64,000 bases of DNA, from assembly GCA_028641055.1 (NCBI GenBank), contig CM054062.1:181178933-181242932 (forward strand). The letters run 5' to 3'. Both the position numbers and the translations under genes were made by a program. Positions within the stretch are counted from its first letter, which is position 1. Each line of letters starts with the position of its first letter. Below, in pieces: positions 1 to 11,000 of the stretch. The notes under the pieces are model-generated. The model was not told where the DNA came from. It ran no database searches and saw only the letters and a program-made list of their open reading frames with translations. The stretch is from Alopecurus myosuroides (Eukaryota; Streptophyta; Magnoliopsida; Poales; Poaceae).

Positions 1-2664
1 ACACAATCTAACATGATAAAATAACTAAGTAACACTTAGAAAACAAGTTCACACCACTTGTACATGCTAGAAAAAATATTACAACACAAAAACATAATCA
101 CACAATTTAATTTCTTAAAATGCCAAAATGGCAGAAACAAGCAAATCAAAGATCTGTCCACCAAATTTTCTAGGATGCTCTAAAAATTAAACCCAGATAG
201 GTTTGGATAGCCCTAAACATATACAAGACCATCCAGTTGAGTTTGCATCAAAAATTATTTTTAATAATTTTATAAAAATCACCAAGTGCTCTCTGGTGTT
301 TTACCAAATTGCATGCCATTTCAAAAATACAATGAATTTGGAAACGAGGTTAAATGATCCTGTTAGTAAATTTCAAGAGCTTTCCAATGCAATTGGCCTC
401 ACTTCATTCTGAGTTGTAAAATAAAAATGGTGCTCATTTTGGTGTTTCTGGTACCTGTTGCCAAATCATTTTTCATTTCAAAACCCTTCATCCAAAAGTA
501 GATCTACAAAGGGGAGATGGTTTAGATTTTGTTTGTGTACATATGTGAATTTTTGTGTGGTCAAAATCATCTTTTAGGTTGCCTTTTAAGTCCAAAAGTA
601 ACTATACATATTTCTGTGAAAAATTAAAAAGGAAAACAAAACTTGACTTGGGCCAGATCTGGCAGTTGGGCCGGCCAGATCCAGTGCTACCGCGGGTAGA
701 TCTAGCCCGTGTCACTGACCAGCGGGCCAGGTGACACGGTGGCAGCCACGCGGGCCAGCACGGGGCCACCAGCAGGTTCAACAGCTCCCGCGCGGGTCAA
801 GGGGAGGTTGCGTCAGCGTGACGCGATCACGACGTCATCGCCGGCGGGGATGTCTCCGGCGAGGATGCAAATCGCGTTTCCGGCCATCAATCGTCGAATC
901 GAGGGTACCTACATGTTGCACACGACGCGGGGGATCAAACACGCCCGGTCTCGTTTCCGGGGAAACTACCGGAGGGCGGCCGGCGACGGCGCGCGGCGGC
1001 GGCCGGACACTACCGCAGCGAGACCACGAACTAGGGGGAGAGGGAGAGGGGAAAAGGGCGGCGGGGATTCCCCTGCTCACCTTGAACGCCACGGATGGCT
1101 CGTCGAGGACGGAGGGGGAGCGAAACGGCGGGAATCCCTCGCCGGAGCTCGCCGGCTCGGAGAGGAAAAACTGATGGCGCGGCCACCACGCGGCCATCCG
1201 CCTCGATCCCTTCGGCACCGAGGGCCATCACGACTTGGCGGAGACGATGGGCTCATTTGCGACCGGCGGAGAGCTCATCCATGGCCAATCCGACGGTGGC
1301 CCTAGCTAGGGTTTCGTTTTGGGCAAGAACATGAAGAGAGAGAGATGCTCAAGTGATAGGGGGGAGAGAGAGATCTTGAGGGAACACAAGCACATGGGGG
1401 GCCTCTTTATTCACCTCGGATACCTTCCTCTCGAAGCCATGGGTAGGGGTGCTGTTCTCTACAGGGAGCTAGAGGTTGAAGATGATGACTGGGATTTCAT
1501 TTAGGTCCCTAGAAAAATTACAACAAGGTCCTTTGCTCTCTGAAAAAGGCTGTTTTCACCAAGCAACCAACATCAAAATTTAATTTCCTTTTGCCCAAAA
1601 TTCTTATTAGTTGAGATGTACAACATATGTGAAAATTGGCTCAATTAGATAAACTTTATAATTCAAAGTTGTTCAAATTTGAATTCTTACACAAATGGAC
1701 ATTGAATTTATTAACCTACTTAGGAGCTTCCAAAAATGATAATTTTTGGCACACATTCTTTATTTGATGTGTTCCTTATGTGGTAGAAAATTCAAGTCAT
1801 TTTGAGTTACTTCATAGAACAAACATGTTCAAATTTCAAAAAGGTGCTGTCAAGAAAACAGGGGTTTTTGGCAACTTAAATTATTCAAAAACTTGTGCCC
1901 TTTTGGTTTTCATCCTCATTTATGATATAGAGCATGTGGTATTTATTTCATGGCATTTGGAAAAAGTTTGTAGAACAAACTTGTTCAAAATCCCAAATGT
2001 TGCTGTGGAGAAAAATCATGTTTTCAGGACTTTAATGGATTCAATTTTTGGTCTCCTCTTGTGTGTGTTCCTTATTTGATATAAGGAAGCAATGGTATTA
2101 ATTTCAAATCATTTAAAGAAAGTTTCCAATAGTAACTTGTTTGAGTTTTCTGTTTCTGGAAATATTGGAATTTCTATTTAATAAAGCACTTGGCTTTTCT
2201 TTAGCAATGCTTTGCCAAAATATTTATGTGACTAGAGATAGCCAGTCAATGCTCTCCAATACTTTTGTTTTTAAGCTTGCAAGGTTGGAAAAACATTTGA
2301 TAATATTTTGGTGAAGCATTTAAGAATGCCTCTTTTTGTGATAATCTTTTTAGGGAAATTTATTAAGTGTTTCCTCTTTCTTAATTTAGGCCTTGTAATA
2401 ATATTCAACAAGTATTGGATTCCTAAGATAGTTTTGTAAAACTCTTTGATCAATATTTACTTGAGAAAATATTGCCAAAGTCATTGGAACAATATGTTGA
2501 ATATTTTGTTTTCAATTTCTTAGCCATGTAAGTTTATATAATTAGTTTGTTTAGTTGCACTCAAACAAATACAATCAAAGTTTAATTGTCACAAACAAAG
2601 TTTAATGGTCAAGCAATTAGCAAAACAACTGTGTTAACAGGTATTCCAAAATTGGGATGTGACA
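1..2664 (-). mobile_element. Family X long LTR, copy 1 (right part; left end is off the window)
   Basis: The segment ends on the plus strand with ...GGGATGTGACA, so on the minus strand it starts TGTCACATCCC, close to the TGTAACATCCC start of the copies at 20494 and 63712. It is AT-rich, with one GC-rich island at about 640-1330. On the minus strand that island looks like a plant leader (AAACCCTAG near 1305). A second, unrelated element begins abruptly at 2665 inside what is the LTR of element A, and the 3' LTR of A reads straight across that point at about 20165. So this segment inserted into A's 5' LTR. The matching left target-site copy would be outside the window. I see no coding region; ORFs in the GC island (for example 709-1305) look like composition artefacts. 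Assignment to the same family as the other copies is an inference from ends and layout. Confidence 0.6.
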
Positions 2665-3054
2665 AAGGCCCAGGAACGAAGGCCTCGTAACCCGGATTGT
2701 GGGTTCCGGTAAGGAAGTTTAGGGTTTGTAAGCAGTGTCCGGGTAGGATTCAGAGTGCGCCTTGGAGAGTAAGCCAGGGGGACCGGATGTTATATAAGTC
2801 GGTCCCTAGGTTAGGGTTAGACAAGCTTTTACGTGAGCAAGAACACGATCGCCAGATCAAGAGATTTCGAGTATCCATTGTAAGCCAGTATCGAGCTAAT
2901 ATATTTTGATCGTAGACTCGGCGACTTGATTGCCGGCTACCAGATCGCATATCACCATGGTTTCCCTTGACCTAAACCCTCTCCCAAACACCAGAGTCAA
3001 TTTGCCCCAATTTAAGTTACCCCCGGTAACGTCTGCCGTGATTATCCCACGACA
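2665..3054 (+). repeat. 5' LTR of element A (left part lost behind the copy 1 insertion)
   Basis: It matches 20165-20493 plus 25097-25154 almost base for base. It contains a TATA box (TTATATAA, about 2788-2795) and ends ...CCCACGACA at 3054, two bases before the primer-binding site. An ATG at 2957 lies inside the LTR and is in frame with gag. The left end of the LTR (from TGATGG, present at 20066) is missing here because a family X LTR inserted. Confidence 0.85.
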
Positions 3055-6000
3055 GTTGGCGCCCACCATGGGGCCTACGTCCAAGGGTGTTTACATCACG
3101 GGAGAAACTCGGGAGAACATGAAGAACCTCGTCATCGGCGAGATCTACACCAACCCCGAAGGAGAGAAGATGGTGGACGATTTTGGCTGGGGGCCAGAGT
3201 CGGATCTGCTCGAATCCGGATCTGTCGTGACAATCGGCCAGATCAACGTCTTCATTGGCATGGTACGTACGTCCGGTTCAGTCCCTGATGATTTTGGATT
3301 TGATTTTGTGTCAGGGGAGGCCACCTGCGTTCAGTCCGATGGGGAGGAATCGGTCGGGACGATAGATCCGGCAGAAGAGCCCACCACGAAGAGGGAACAG
3401 CCGGAGGAGCCGGCATGGACCCCGCGTGGCCGGGTTATGAGAGAAGATGACACCGAGTCTATCCTGCACCTGCTGGAGGACCGGTACGAGGAAGACACCG
3501 ATGATGAAGAAGAATACGAATCTGCGCCAAGCATTGTGCGCCAGGTCGCGGTTTACACGGCCCCCGCAACCAATCTAAATCAGGGGAACGTGACCGCGGC
3601 CACTGTCGGAACAGCACAAGCCTTGGCCCAGCAGCAAAATCCGATTGACGGAAACCCGGTCTTAACCCGGGTCGACGGAGAATCGGCATCAGTTACCAGC
3701 CATGCGGCGGATAGCGAGTTGCAGGCAAACATGTTCGGATATCTGGCAAACCGGACACCAGGGGCGGGTCCTTCAAATCCGCAACACCCGGCCCTGTTCA
3801 ACAACAACCTGATCCTGGATCCCATCGTTCTAGCCACAGTCATAACCCCGGAAAACGCGGCGGAACGTGTTAGGGATCTGGATGTAGCCCGTCGTGCATT
3901 GGAACAACTGAGAAGGCAAGTGGAAGCAGAAAAACAAGGGGTAGCTGCGCGCCAGCGCGATCTAGATGCATTGGAGAACCAGCTCCGAGAAGAGACAACC
4001 AGGGTGCGTCAAAGGCACCAGACCAGATTACCAGCAACGGGTGGAGTTATAAACCCGGCCACACTATTCATCACACCTCAGGACCAACCGATTCCAGCGG
4101 CGAACCAAGGAACTGTACATCAACCTGCAACTAGAGGAGCACAACCGGTAAACACGCAGGCCGGGTTACCCATATTACAGACTGGAGTTACTACCGGCAA
4201 TACATTACCACCACCACCACCATCGCGGTTTCGCACGCCAGCAGGTCATTACAACAACCCCATGGATAATGTGTATGATGCAACGTTAGCATTGAATCAG
4301 ATCCCCGTAAGAGAGTCACCCCATGCGGAGCAGACCCGACGGGCGGTTGATTTATTGCATACAGCAGTGGCACAACAAGTTAATTACCCGGACAACAGAA
4401 GTGGAATGCATGGGACACCGTATATCAGCCAGCAACGAGCCAATACCGGCAATATTCAGACAAGCTCAGCGCGACGGAGGGCAGAGCAGCAGCAAATGCC
4501 ACCTCCTCCCCGCGTTCAAGCAGTACCAGCGGCATCAGCAGCGCAAGCTATTGTGGATAGTTCCAGAGCGAGGAGAGCCGCGGCCGGGACTGCGGTGCAT
4601 GGACCAGCAGCAGTGCCGCGTCCAGCCGTGCCCCCCGCAGGATCACACGTTTCCCGAGTGAGGCCGGTTCCGACTAATCTCGCTGGGCCTAAGTGTCTGT
4701 CGGATAACATCAGGGCTGAGCCTTACCCGGATAAATTCAAGGAGCCGGGTAAAGTAGTAAATTATGAGCCGACTATGGATCCAGAAACATGGTTGAGCAG
4801 TTATGAGATGGCTATGTCAATCCGCAACACAACTGAAAATCTTCAAGCCAAGTTCATGTACTTAATGATGTCAGAAGGAGCAGCAAATTATGGTTCAATA
4901 ATCTACCGGAGGGATCCATCAAGTCATGGGAGGAGTTGAAAACTGCGTTTATCAAGCACTTTCATGGGACGTGCAGAAAGCTATTTACTATTGATGACCT
5001 AGAGCGGTGTGTCCAGAAGAAGGGAGAATCGGCGTGCAGTTGGGTGCGCCGAGTCATGGAGATACTTCACTCATCTACAGATATTCAGCCCAAGGATGCG
5101 TTACAAGCGATGGCGAAGACGTGCAAGTACATACCTTTAGTGAAAAAGTTAACTCGCATGAAATCTAGTCGAAATGCTTCAGAGGTTACGATGGGAGAAC
5201 TAATGGACGCATGCAACAAGCACGCTGCAACAGATACTACAGAAGAGGACGTCGATGACAAGAAAGCAAAAGCAAACACAAGCAACAATGGAAGAACCGG
5301 CAATGGATCAACGCCGGGTAACAATGGAGGTAACAATGGGAACAACCAGAATAAGCGCCCGTTTGAGGGAAGCTCCGAGTTTGTCGCTAGCACAGAAGCC
5401 GGGTCTTCGAAGACCCAGGGCAGAAGGAAACTTCAATGGAGGAAATCAGAACGGAGGAAATTATCAAGGACCGCCAAGGCCGGGTAACAATTGGGATATC
5501 TTCAGGATGGCGTGCCCAAAGCACAGCAGAAACGGTAGGCCGGCTAACCACTCATTGGAGCAATGTGCGGACCTACAGAGATGGAAGAACGAGGAAATAA
5601 ACAAGGCTATGCGAGGTGCAGGTCGGGGAGGAGGACCGGGTCCGAGTGGAAACCGGGGCCACGGCCCACCCCCAGCCGGCAACCCGGCAGGCGGAAATCC
5701 GAGTAATAACCAGGGGGGAGCCGGAGGTTTCCAGGCCAACCCCAAGCAGTTAGGACAATATCACGTGCATACTACAGGAATTTCCAACAAGGATAAGAAA
5801 ATACTGAAAAAGGCGGTAAACTCAGTTGCCTCGGCCGTCCCGAGATACCTGAGATGGTCAGAGCAGGACGTAACATGGAGCAGAAGGGATCACCCGGAAA
5901 GGATAGAACACCCGGGAGTCTTAGCATTGGTGGTTGTGCCACATGTTAATGGTTATGAGTTGAAAAAGGTCTTAATGGACGGCGGTAGTAGCATCAACAT

Positions 6001-6649
6001 CTTATATTGGGAAACCTTCCTACGCATGGGTCTCAAGGAGTCCCAGCTACAGAAGAGTTCGACAGTTTTTCACGGGATAGTACCGGGTCACTCAGCGTGC
6101 CCCGAGGGAAAAATCACATTGGAGGTAGCTTTTGGAGAATCGAAGGACAATTTCCGGGTTGAGTGGCTCACCTTCGAGGTGGTCAAGTTGCGCAGCCCTT
6201 ATCACGCGCTATTCGGAAGTCCGGCTTATGCTAAGTTCATGGCCAGGCCGTGTTATGTGTATCTACAGCTAAAAATCCCGGGTCCCAAGCAGACCATCAC
6301 CATACATGGGAGCCGGGATATAGCGGCTGAGTGCGATGAAGGAGATGCGGCAATGGCTGAACAAGCTTGCAGAAAAGAGGAACTCAAGTATTACCGGTAT
6401 CAAGTAGACCCGGATGACAGAACAACGTTAAAAAGGCCGAATACTGAAGATGAGAGGGCGAAGTTCAAGGCAGCGCAGGACACCAAGATGGTGGCTTTTG
6501 TCGAGGGTGATCCCTCCAAGCAATTTGCTATAGGATCTAACTTGGACAGCGAGCAGGAGAAAGCACTTGTGGAGTTCATTCGTTCGAATCAGGATGTGTT
6601 CGCCTGGACGCCCAGCGACATGCCGGGTATCCCTACAGAACTGGCATAG
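2957..6649 (+). pseudogene. gag-protease of element A, broken by two frameshifts and a nonsense codon
   Basis: The frame opens at the ATG at 2957 in the LTR, crosses the PBS and runs to a stop at 4937-4939. Around 4888 the frame shifts, and the gag core continues in the frame open at 4936-5487 (conserved W-E-E-L-K at the start of that part). Around 5410 it shifts again into the frame that stays open to 6649. Recognisable parts are an acidic, low-complexity N-terminal half with a coiled segment (about 3850-4010), the retrotransposon gag core (about 4690-5230), a Gly/Asn-rich stretch, and an aspartic protease with the active-site motif DGGSS (5978-5992). The frame ends with a TAG at 6647-6649, where the reading frame of RT should simply continue. 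This is a capsid-plus-protease precursor in an intact relative; here it cannot be made as one protein. Confidence 0.85.
3057..3074 (+). other. Primer-binding site of element A
   Basis: TGGCGCCCACCATGGGGC begins two bases after the LTR end. It differs at one position from the same site in element B (CCGTGG in B, CCATGG here). The gag frame passes through it, reading Leu-Ala-Pro-Thr. Confidence 0.85.
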
Positions 6650-7524
6650 CACAGTTTGCACGTTGATCCCAAGTCCAGGCCTGTGAAGCAGGGCCTGAGA
6701 AAAATGAATGAAGAAAGAAGGAAGGCTATAGGAGAAGAAATCGCACGGCTCCTTACAGCCGGCTTTATCATGGAAGTATTTCACCCGGACTGGTTAGCAA
6801 ACCCGGTTCTCGTGATGAAAAAGACCAATGAGTGGAGAATGTGCATCGATTATACAAGTCTCAACAAGCATTGCCCAAAGGATCCGTTTGCACTACCAAG
6901 GATAGATCAGATCATAGACGCAGTAGCTGGAAGTGACCTATTATGTTTCCTAGACGCGTATTCCGGGTATCATCAGATCAAGCTCAAGAAGGAAGATTGG
7001 GAGAAAACATCGTTCATAACCCCTTTTGGGGCCTTCTGTTAAAAAACCATGACGTTTGGATTGAAGAACGCTGGCGCAACCTATCAACGGTGTATTCAGA
7101 AGTGCTTTGAGGACCAAATCGGACGCAATGTTCACGCATACGTGGATGATGTGGTGATCAAGACCAGGAGAGCGGAGACATTTATTGATGATCTAAAGGA
7201 AACGTTCAAGAACCTGAGGAGGTACCAGATGAAACTTAACCCGACAAAGTGTGTCTTTGGAGTCCCAGCCGGGAAGTTACTCGGCTTTATCGTTTCTGAG
7301 AGAGGAATTGAGGCAAATTCGGATAAAATCAAAGCTATCCAAAGTCTGAAAAAGCCGGAAAATTTGAAGCATGTTCAGAAGCTCACAGGGTGCGTAGCAG
7401 CGCTCAGCCGGTTCATATCTAGACTCGGAGAGAAGGCAATACCCTTGTACCGGCTCTTGAAGAAATCTGATAAATTTGTATGGGATAAAGAGGCGGACGA
7501 GGCGTTCGAAGCACTAAAGAAGCA
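6650..7524 (+). pseudogene. Reverse transcriptase of element A (nonsense codon inside, cut by element B)
   Basis: The sequence reads as a plant gypsy RT: the MCIDYTSLNK block at about 6839, FLDAYSGYHQ at about 6950, and the catalytic YVDD at 7139-7150. An in-frame TAA at 7040-7042 replaces an aromatic residue found at this point in B and C. The frame resumes with FGLKNAGATYQRC and continues to the RT thumb and the first residues of RNase H. At 7520-7524 (AAGCA) element B interrupts it, and the same AAGCA restarts the frame at 17399. RT would copy the element RNA to DNA. With the stop, the upstream TAG and the missing integrase, this copy is dead. Confidence 0.9.
7520..7524 (+). repeat. Left target-site duplication of element B (AAGCA)
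   Basis: AAGCA directly precedes the 5' LTR and is repeated at 17399-17403 directly after the 3' LTR. Confidence 0.95.
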
Positions 7525-8089
7525 TGTCGGATATATACCGAATAGGGGTATAGAAGATGGTAGACAAAAGTGCCGGACTACCAGGGTGGCCCAAGCGGTA
7601 GTGGGCTTAGGTCCATTGGGCGGCCCAGTAGGCCGACGCGCAGAAGCCGGATTCTAGAAGAACCCGGATCACGGCCCGCGTGATCTGGCTTGGAGAAGAA
7701 GACGGATTCCTTACCGTCCAAGTTACCAGTTAAAACGTAGTCTTCTAGGTTTCCTAATCTGTAAGCCCTAGTCCGGCTATTATATAAAGCCGGACAGAGG
7801 ATAGATTTCATAAGTTCTAAGTTGAATAAGCTCTAAGTTCTAGGTTATCTCGCCGAGAAGCTGATCCTCGCCGAGTAAAGCTAGATCTATTCCCTCACAC
7901 TGTAACCCAGAATTACGGGCTTTAGTCCCTTATAGTGAGAAAGGCAGGAGTAGGTACGCCGTACTGTCGCGACGTACCGAACCTGGGTAAAATCCCGTGT
8001 TCTGTGTTACTACGCCGTTCCGTTACCCCACGTCTCTACCGTAGTCTCATGGCACCCCAGTCTATGAAAACTACTACGATGTCTCGACA
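7525..8089 (+). repeat. 5' LTR of element B
   Basis: It starts TGTCGGATATA and ends CTCGACA. A TATA box (TATATAAA) lies at 7781-7788, which would place transcription start near 7812. In-frame ATGs at 7935 and 8049 lie downstream of that point, still inside the LTR, so the gag frame begins in the R/U5 part. Confidence 0.95.
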
Positions 8090-11000
8090 GTTGGCGCCCA
8101 CCGTGGGGCAGACGACGTCAGGCGTGAAGTTCCGATCTGGGATATTAGGCGGAATCGGAAGATCGATCACTGTCGGAAGCTTGGAATTCGACAACGACGT
8201 CGGGCGCTTCCTCGACAACGGATCCTACATCCCGGCGCAAAACCATCTGGTAAGTGCCTGCGTTTTACCGATTGGATCTGCAAATATCTTTATCGGATTA
8301 ACCGCGGAAGCAATGGGGTTTTGCGGTAAAAGCAATTATCTCCCACCCGCCCTATACCCAGTCGAAGACGACTATGATGCCGGATTTTGCTCAGATCGCC
8401 GACAAAACAGTGATACCCACTTTATCGGCATGGTGCAATCCGAGATCGCCGAAAACACGGATGACGGAAATCCCGTGCAAGAGGCAGACAACAATACACC
8501 CGTCCCAGAGACGGAAGAACCAATACCCGTCACAGAGACGGAAGATCCGACATCTGTCAACCAGACGATGAACTCGGAAACAGAATCCGTGCTCGCCGCC
8601 ATTGAGGCGAGATTGGAGTCGGAAACCGGATCGGATAATTTCTCCGAAGACGAAGATGACGATGCCTTCGTACGAAAAGTTAAATCCTTTCAAGAGGGAT
8701 TCCATGAAGTGCTAATGGCAAAACCAGCCGATACAAAGGGTGCCGATAGCCAGGAAAGCCCTAAAACCCCTCCGCCAGAGGAAGAGAGGGAAGACGGAGA
8801 AACCTCTCCGATATTTCCTAATGTTAAGGAGATGACAGAGGATGAACCTGTCAAAAAACCTCCATCTTCCAAGAAAAAGCACCGTGCTTCCAAAAAACTC
8901 CAGTACAAACTCCGGAAGAAACAGTTAGCTGATCTCGCTGACGAAAACCTGGAAGTTGGAGATGTTAGTGGCACAAAACCTGCGGAAAAGAAATCTAAGG
9001 AAATCACTGCTCCGCCAATGACAGAACTGGAAGAGCAAGAACTATTACAAACTCCAGTGGGACCCAATGAACCCCCTGAGATGCTGGAAGCCAGGAGACA
9101 AGCTTTCCAACGGCAACAGCAACAACTGCTTAGATCTCGGCAACACCTCCAACAAACCCATAATGACATCAAAATTATGAAGCAAGAAATTGAGGAGTAC
9201 GAGAGAAAGCACAGATCTGTCTTAAAACCTACAAGGTTACCCGGAATTACAAAACCGGAAGAGCTGCCGCCGAAAGAAAGGTTCTATAACCCATCTTGGC
9301 AAAAGCAGCTAAACGGCAAAGATGCCAAGGGTGAACCAATATACAAAACCGCAGCTGAAAACGCGGAAGCAGCGTTCGCCATCCTGAACAATGATCTGTA
9401 TTCTAACGGGGAAAAACTCCAAGGGGTGTATGCTTTCCTAGGAAAAGCATTACAGCAGCAACAGCGAGGACAAGAGCGATCAGGGAGGCTGCATGATAAT
9501 TCCGCCCTCTGCAAAACTGTTACTTGCGCTGCTGGAGCACCTGGACCGGAAGAACCAGGAGATTCGGACAAAAAAGAGGATCCGAGAAAAGACAAGAAAA
9601 ACCCCGACAACCGGGACGCAGCGTCTAGAACCGGACCTCATCTCCCGAAAGATGGATATAAACCACACGATCGGGAAGACAAACACCGGAATGACGGCAA
9701 AATAATGCCACCTCCGAGAAACCCAGCCGAAAAAGCTGGAAGATACGATACACCTCACAGGCGTGAAAGATCTCGGACACCGCCCAAAGATAAGGAAAGG
9801 TACAGGAGCAGGACTCCACCTAATCCCAGAGGGCGTGACAACGGAAGAGATAGAGATAACCTCGGAAAAACGCGTCCGCGTAACAATGGAAAAGAAAGGA
9901 GTAGATCCCCTTCTGTCCATTCAGCCGGGAGATATTCTGCGCATATTGACAGAGCAGAAAAGGATGATCTATACTTTGGTCCTAAGTGTTTCACTGACAG
10001 GATCCGAAGGATAACCCTGCATTCTGGCTTTGCCAAAGTTGGTCCAACCTACCAAAAATATACCGGCAGTACAAACCCGGATACCTGGCTTTCAGATTAT
10101 TACACAGCCGTCCAGATCAACAACGGGACAGACCTGGAAGCTGTCAAGTTCCTTCCCCTAATGTTGCTAGACGGAGCCAGAGATTGGATTAATGGTTTAC
10201 CATCAAGAACTGTCGACAGTTGGGATGATATGGCGAGAGTATTCACTCAGCATTTTCGAGGAACATACAAACGCCCAAATAGCATCAACCAGCTGAACCG
10301 TTGCACCCAATTTGAAGACGAACCATACGTGGATTTCATCTCCAGATGGACTGCAATGAAGAATAGTTGCTCTGGGGTAACTGACGTACAAGCAATGCAT
10401 GCTTTCGTCAATGGCCTAAAACCCGGACTCGTACCGTTCATGGTTGGCTCTAAAAAGCACAAAGATCTCGGGTCTATGCTTACAACCGCTAATGAGCATG
10501 CTGCAGCCGAAGACGACATCAGAGCAAGAGGAGGCAACATTGAGTCACTAATACTGGCCAAGAAAACACCTCGTTCTGATAAAAAAGCAACCCCGGAGTC
10601 AACAACAAAGCCCAAGGAGGTTAACTTAGCCTTTGGAGGAGAAAAAGGGAACAAGTGGAAAGGCCGCAGTCCGGATCCCATCAATTACACTCCTGAAGAA
10701 TGGGAGAGAATTAAGTCGGAACCCTGCGTCCACCACTCCCAATTTGGCAAACCTACCCATACAAACGCGCAATGCCGGCTAAATAAGCATATGAAAGGCA
10801 ATGCAGGATCCGGGAATAAGGGGAAGGGCTCCAAGAGGAAGCCCGCCAGACAAAAGCCAGAAGCTGACAAAGAAGACAGTGAATCGGACACTGATAACAA
10901 AATCCAGGAACAACAGCGGCAAGGCGAACCCAAATTTCCGAGAGTTGATGGAGAAGCAATGTTAACTTTCCTAGCAACTCCATCAGCAAAGGTGGCCAAA

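Noticed and set aside
709..1334. Several overlapping ORFs in a GC-rich block (plus and minus)
   Set aside because: All frames are open because of high GC, the amino-acid composition is Arg/Gly/Pro-rich, and the block is the leader-like island of a family X LTR.
8372..10684. Many minus-strand ORFs of 60-160 codons opposite gag of element B
   Set aside because: They are shadows of the long open gag frame, with Ser/Cys/Phe-rich composition and no motifs. The real antisense gene lies further downstream, at 13348-16290.
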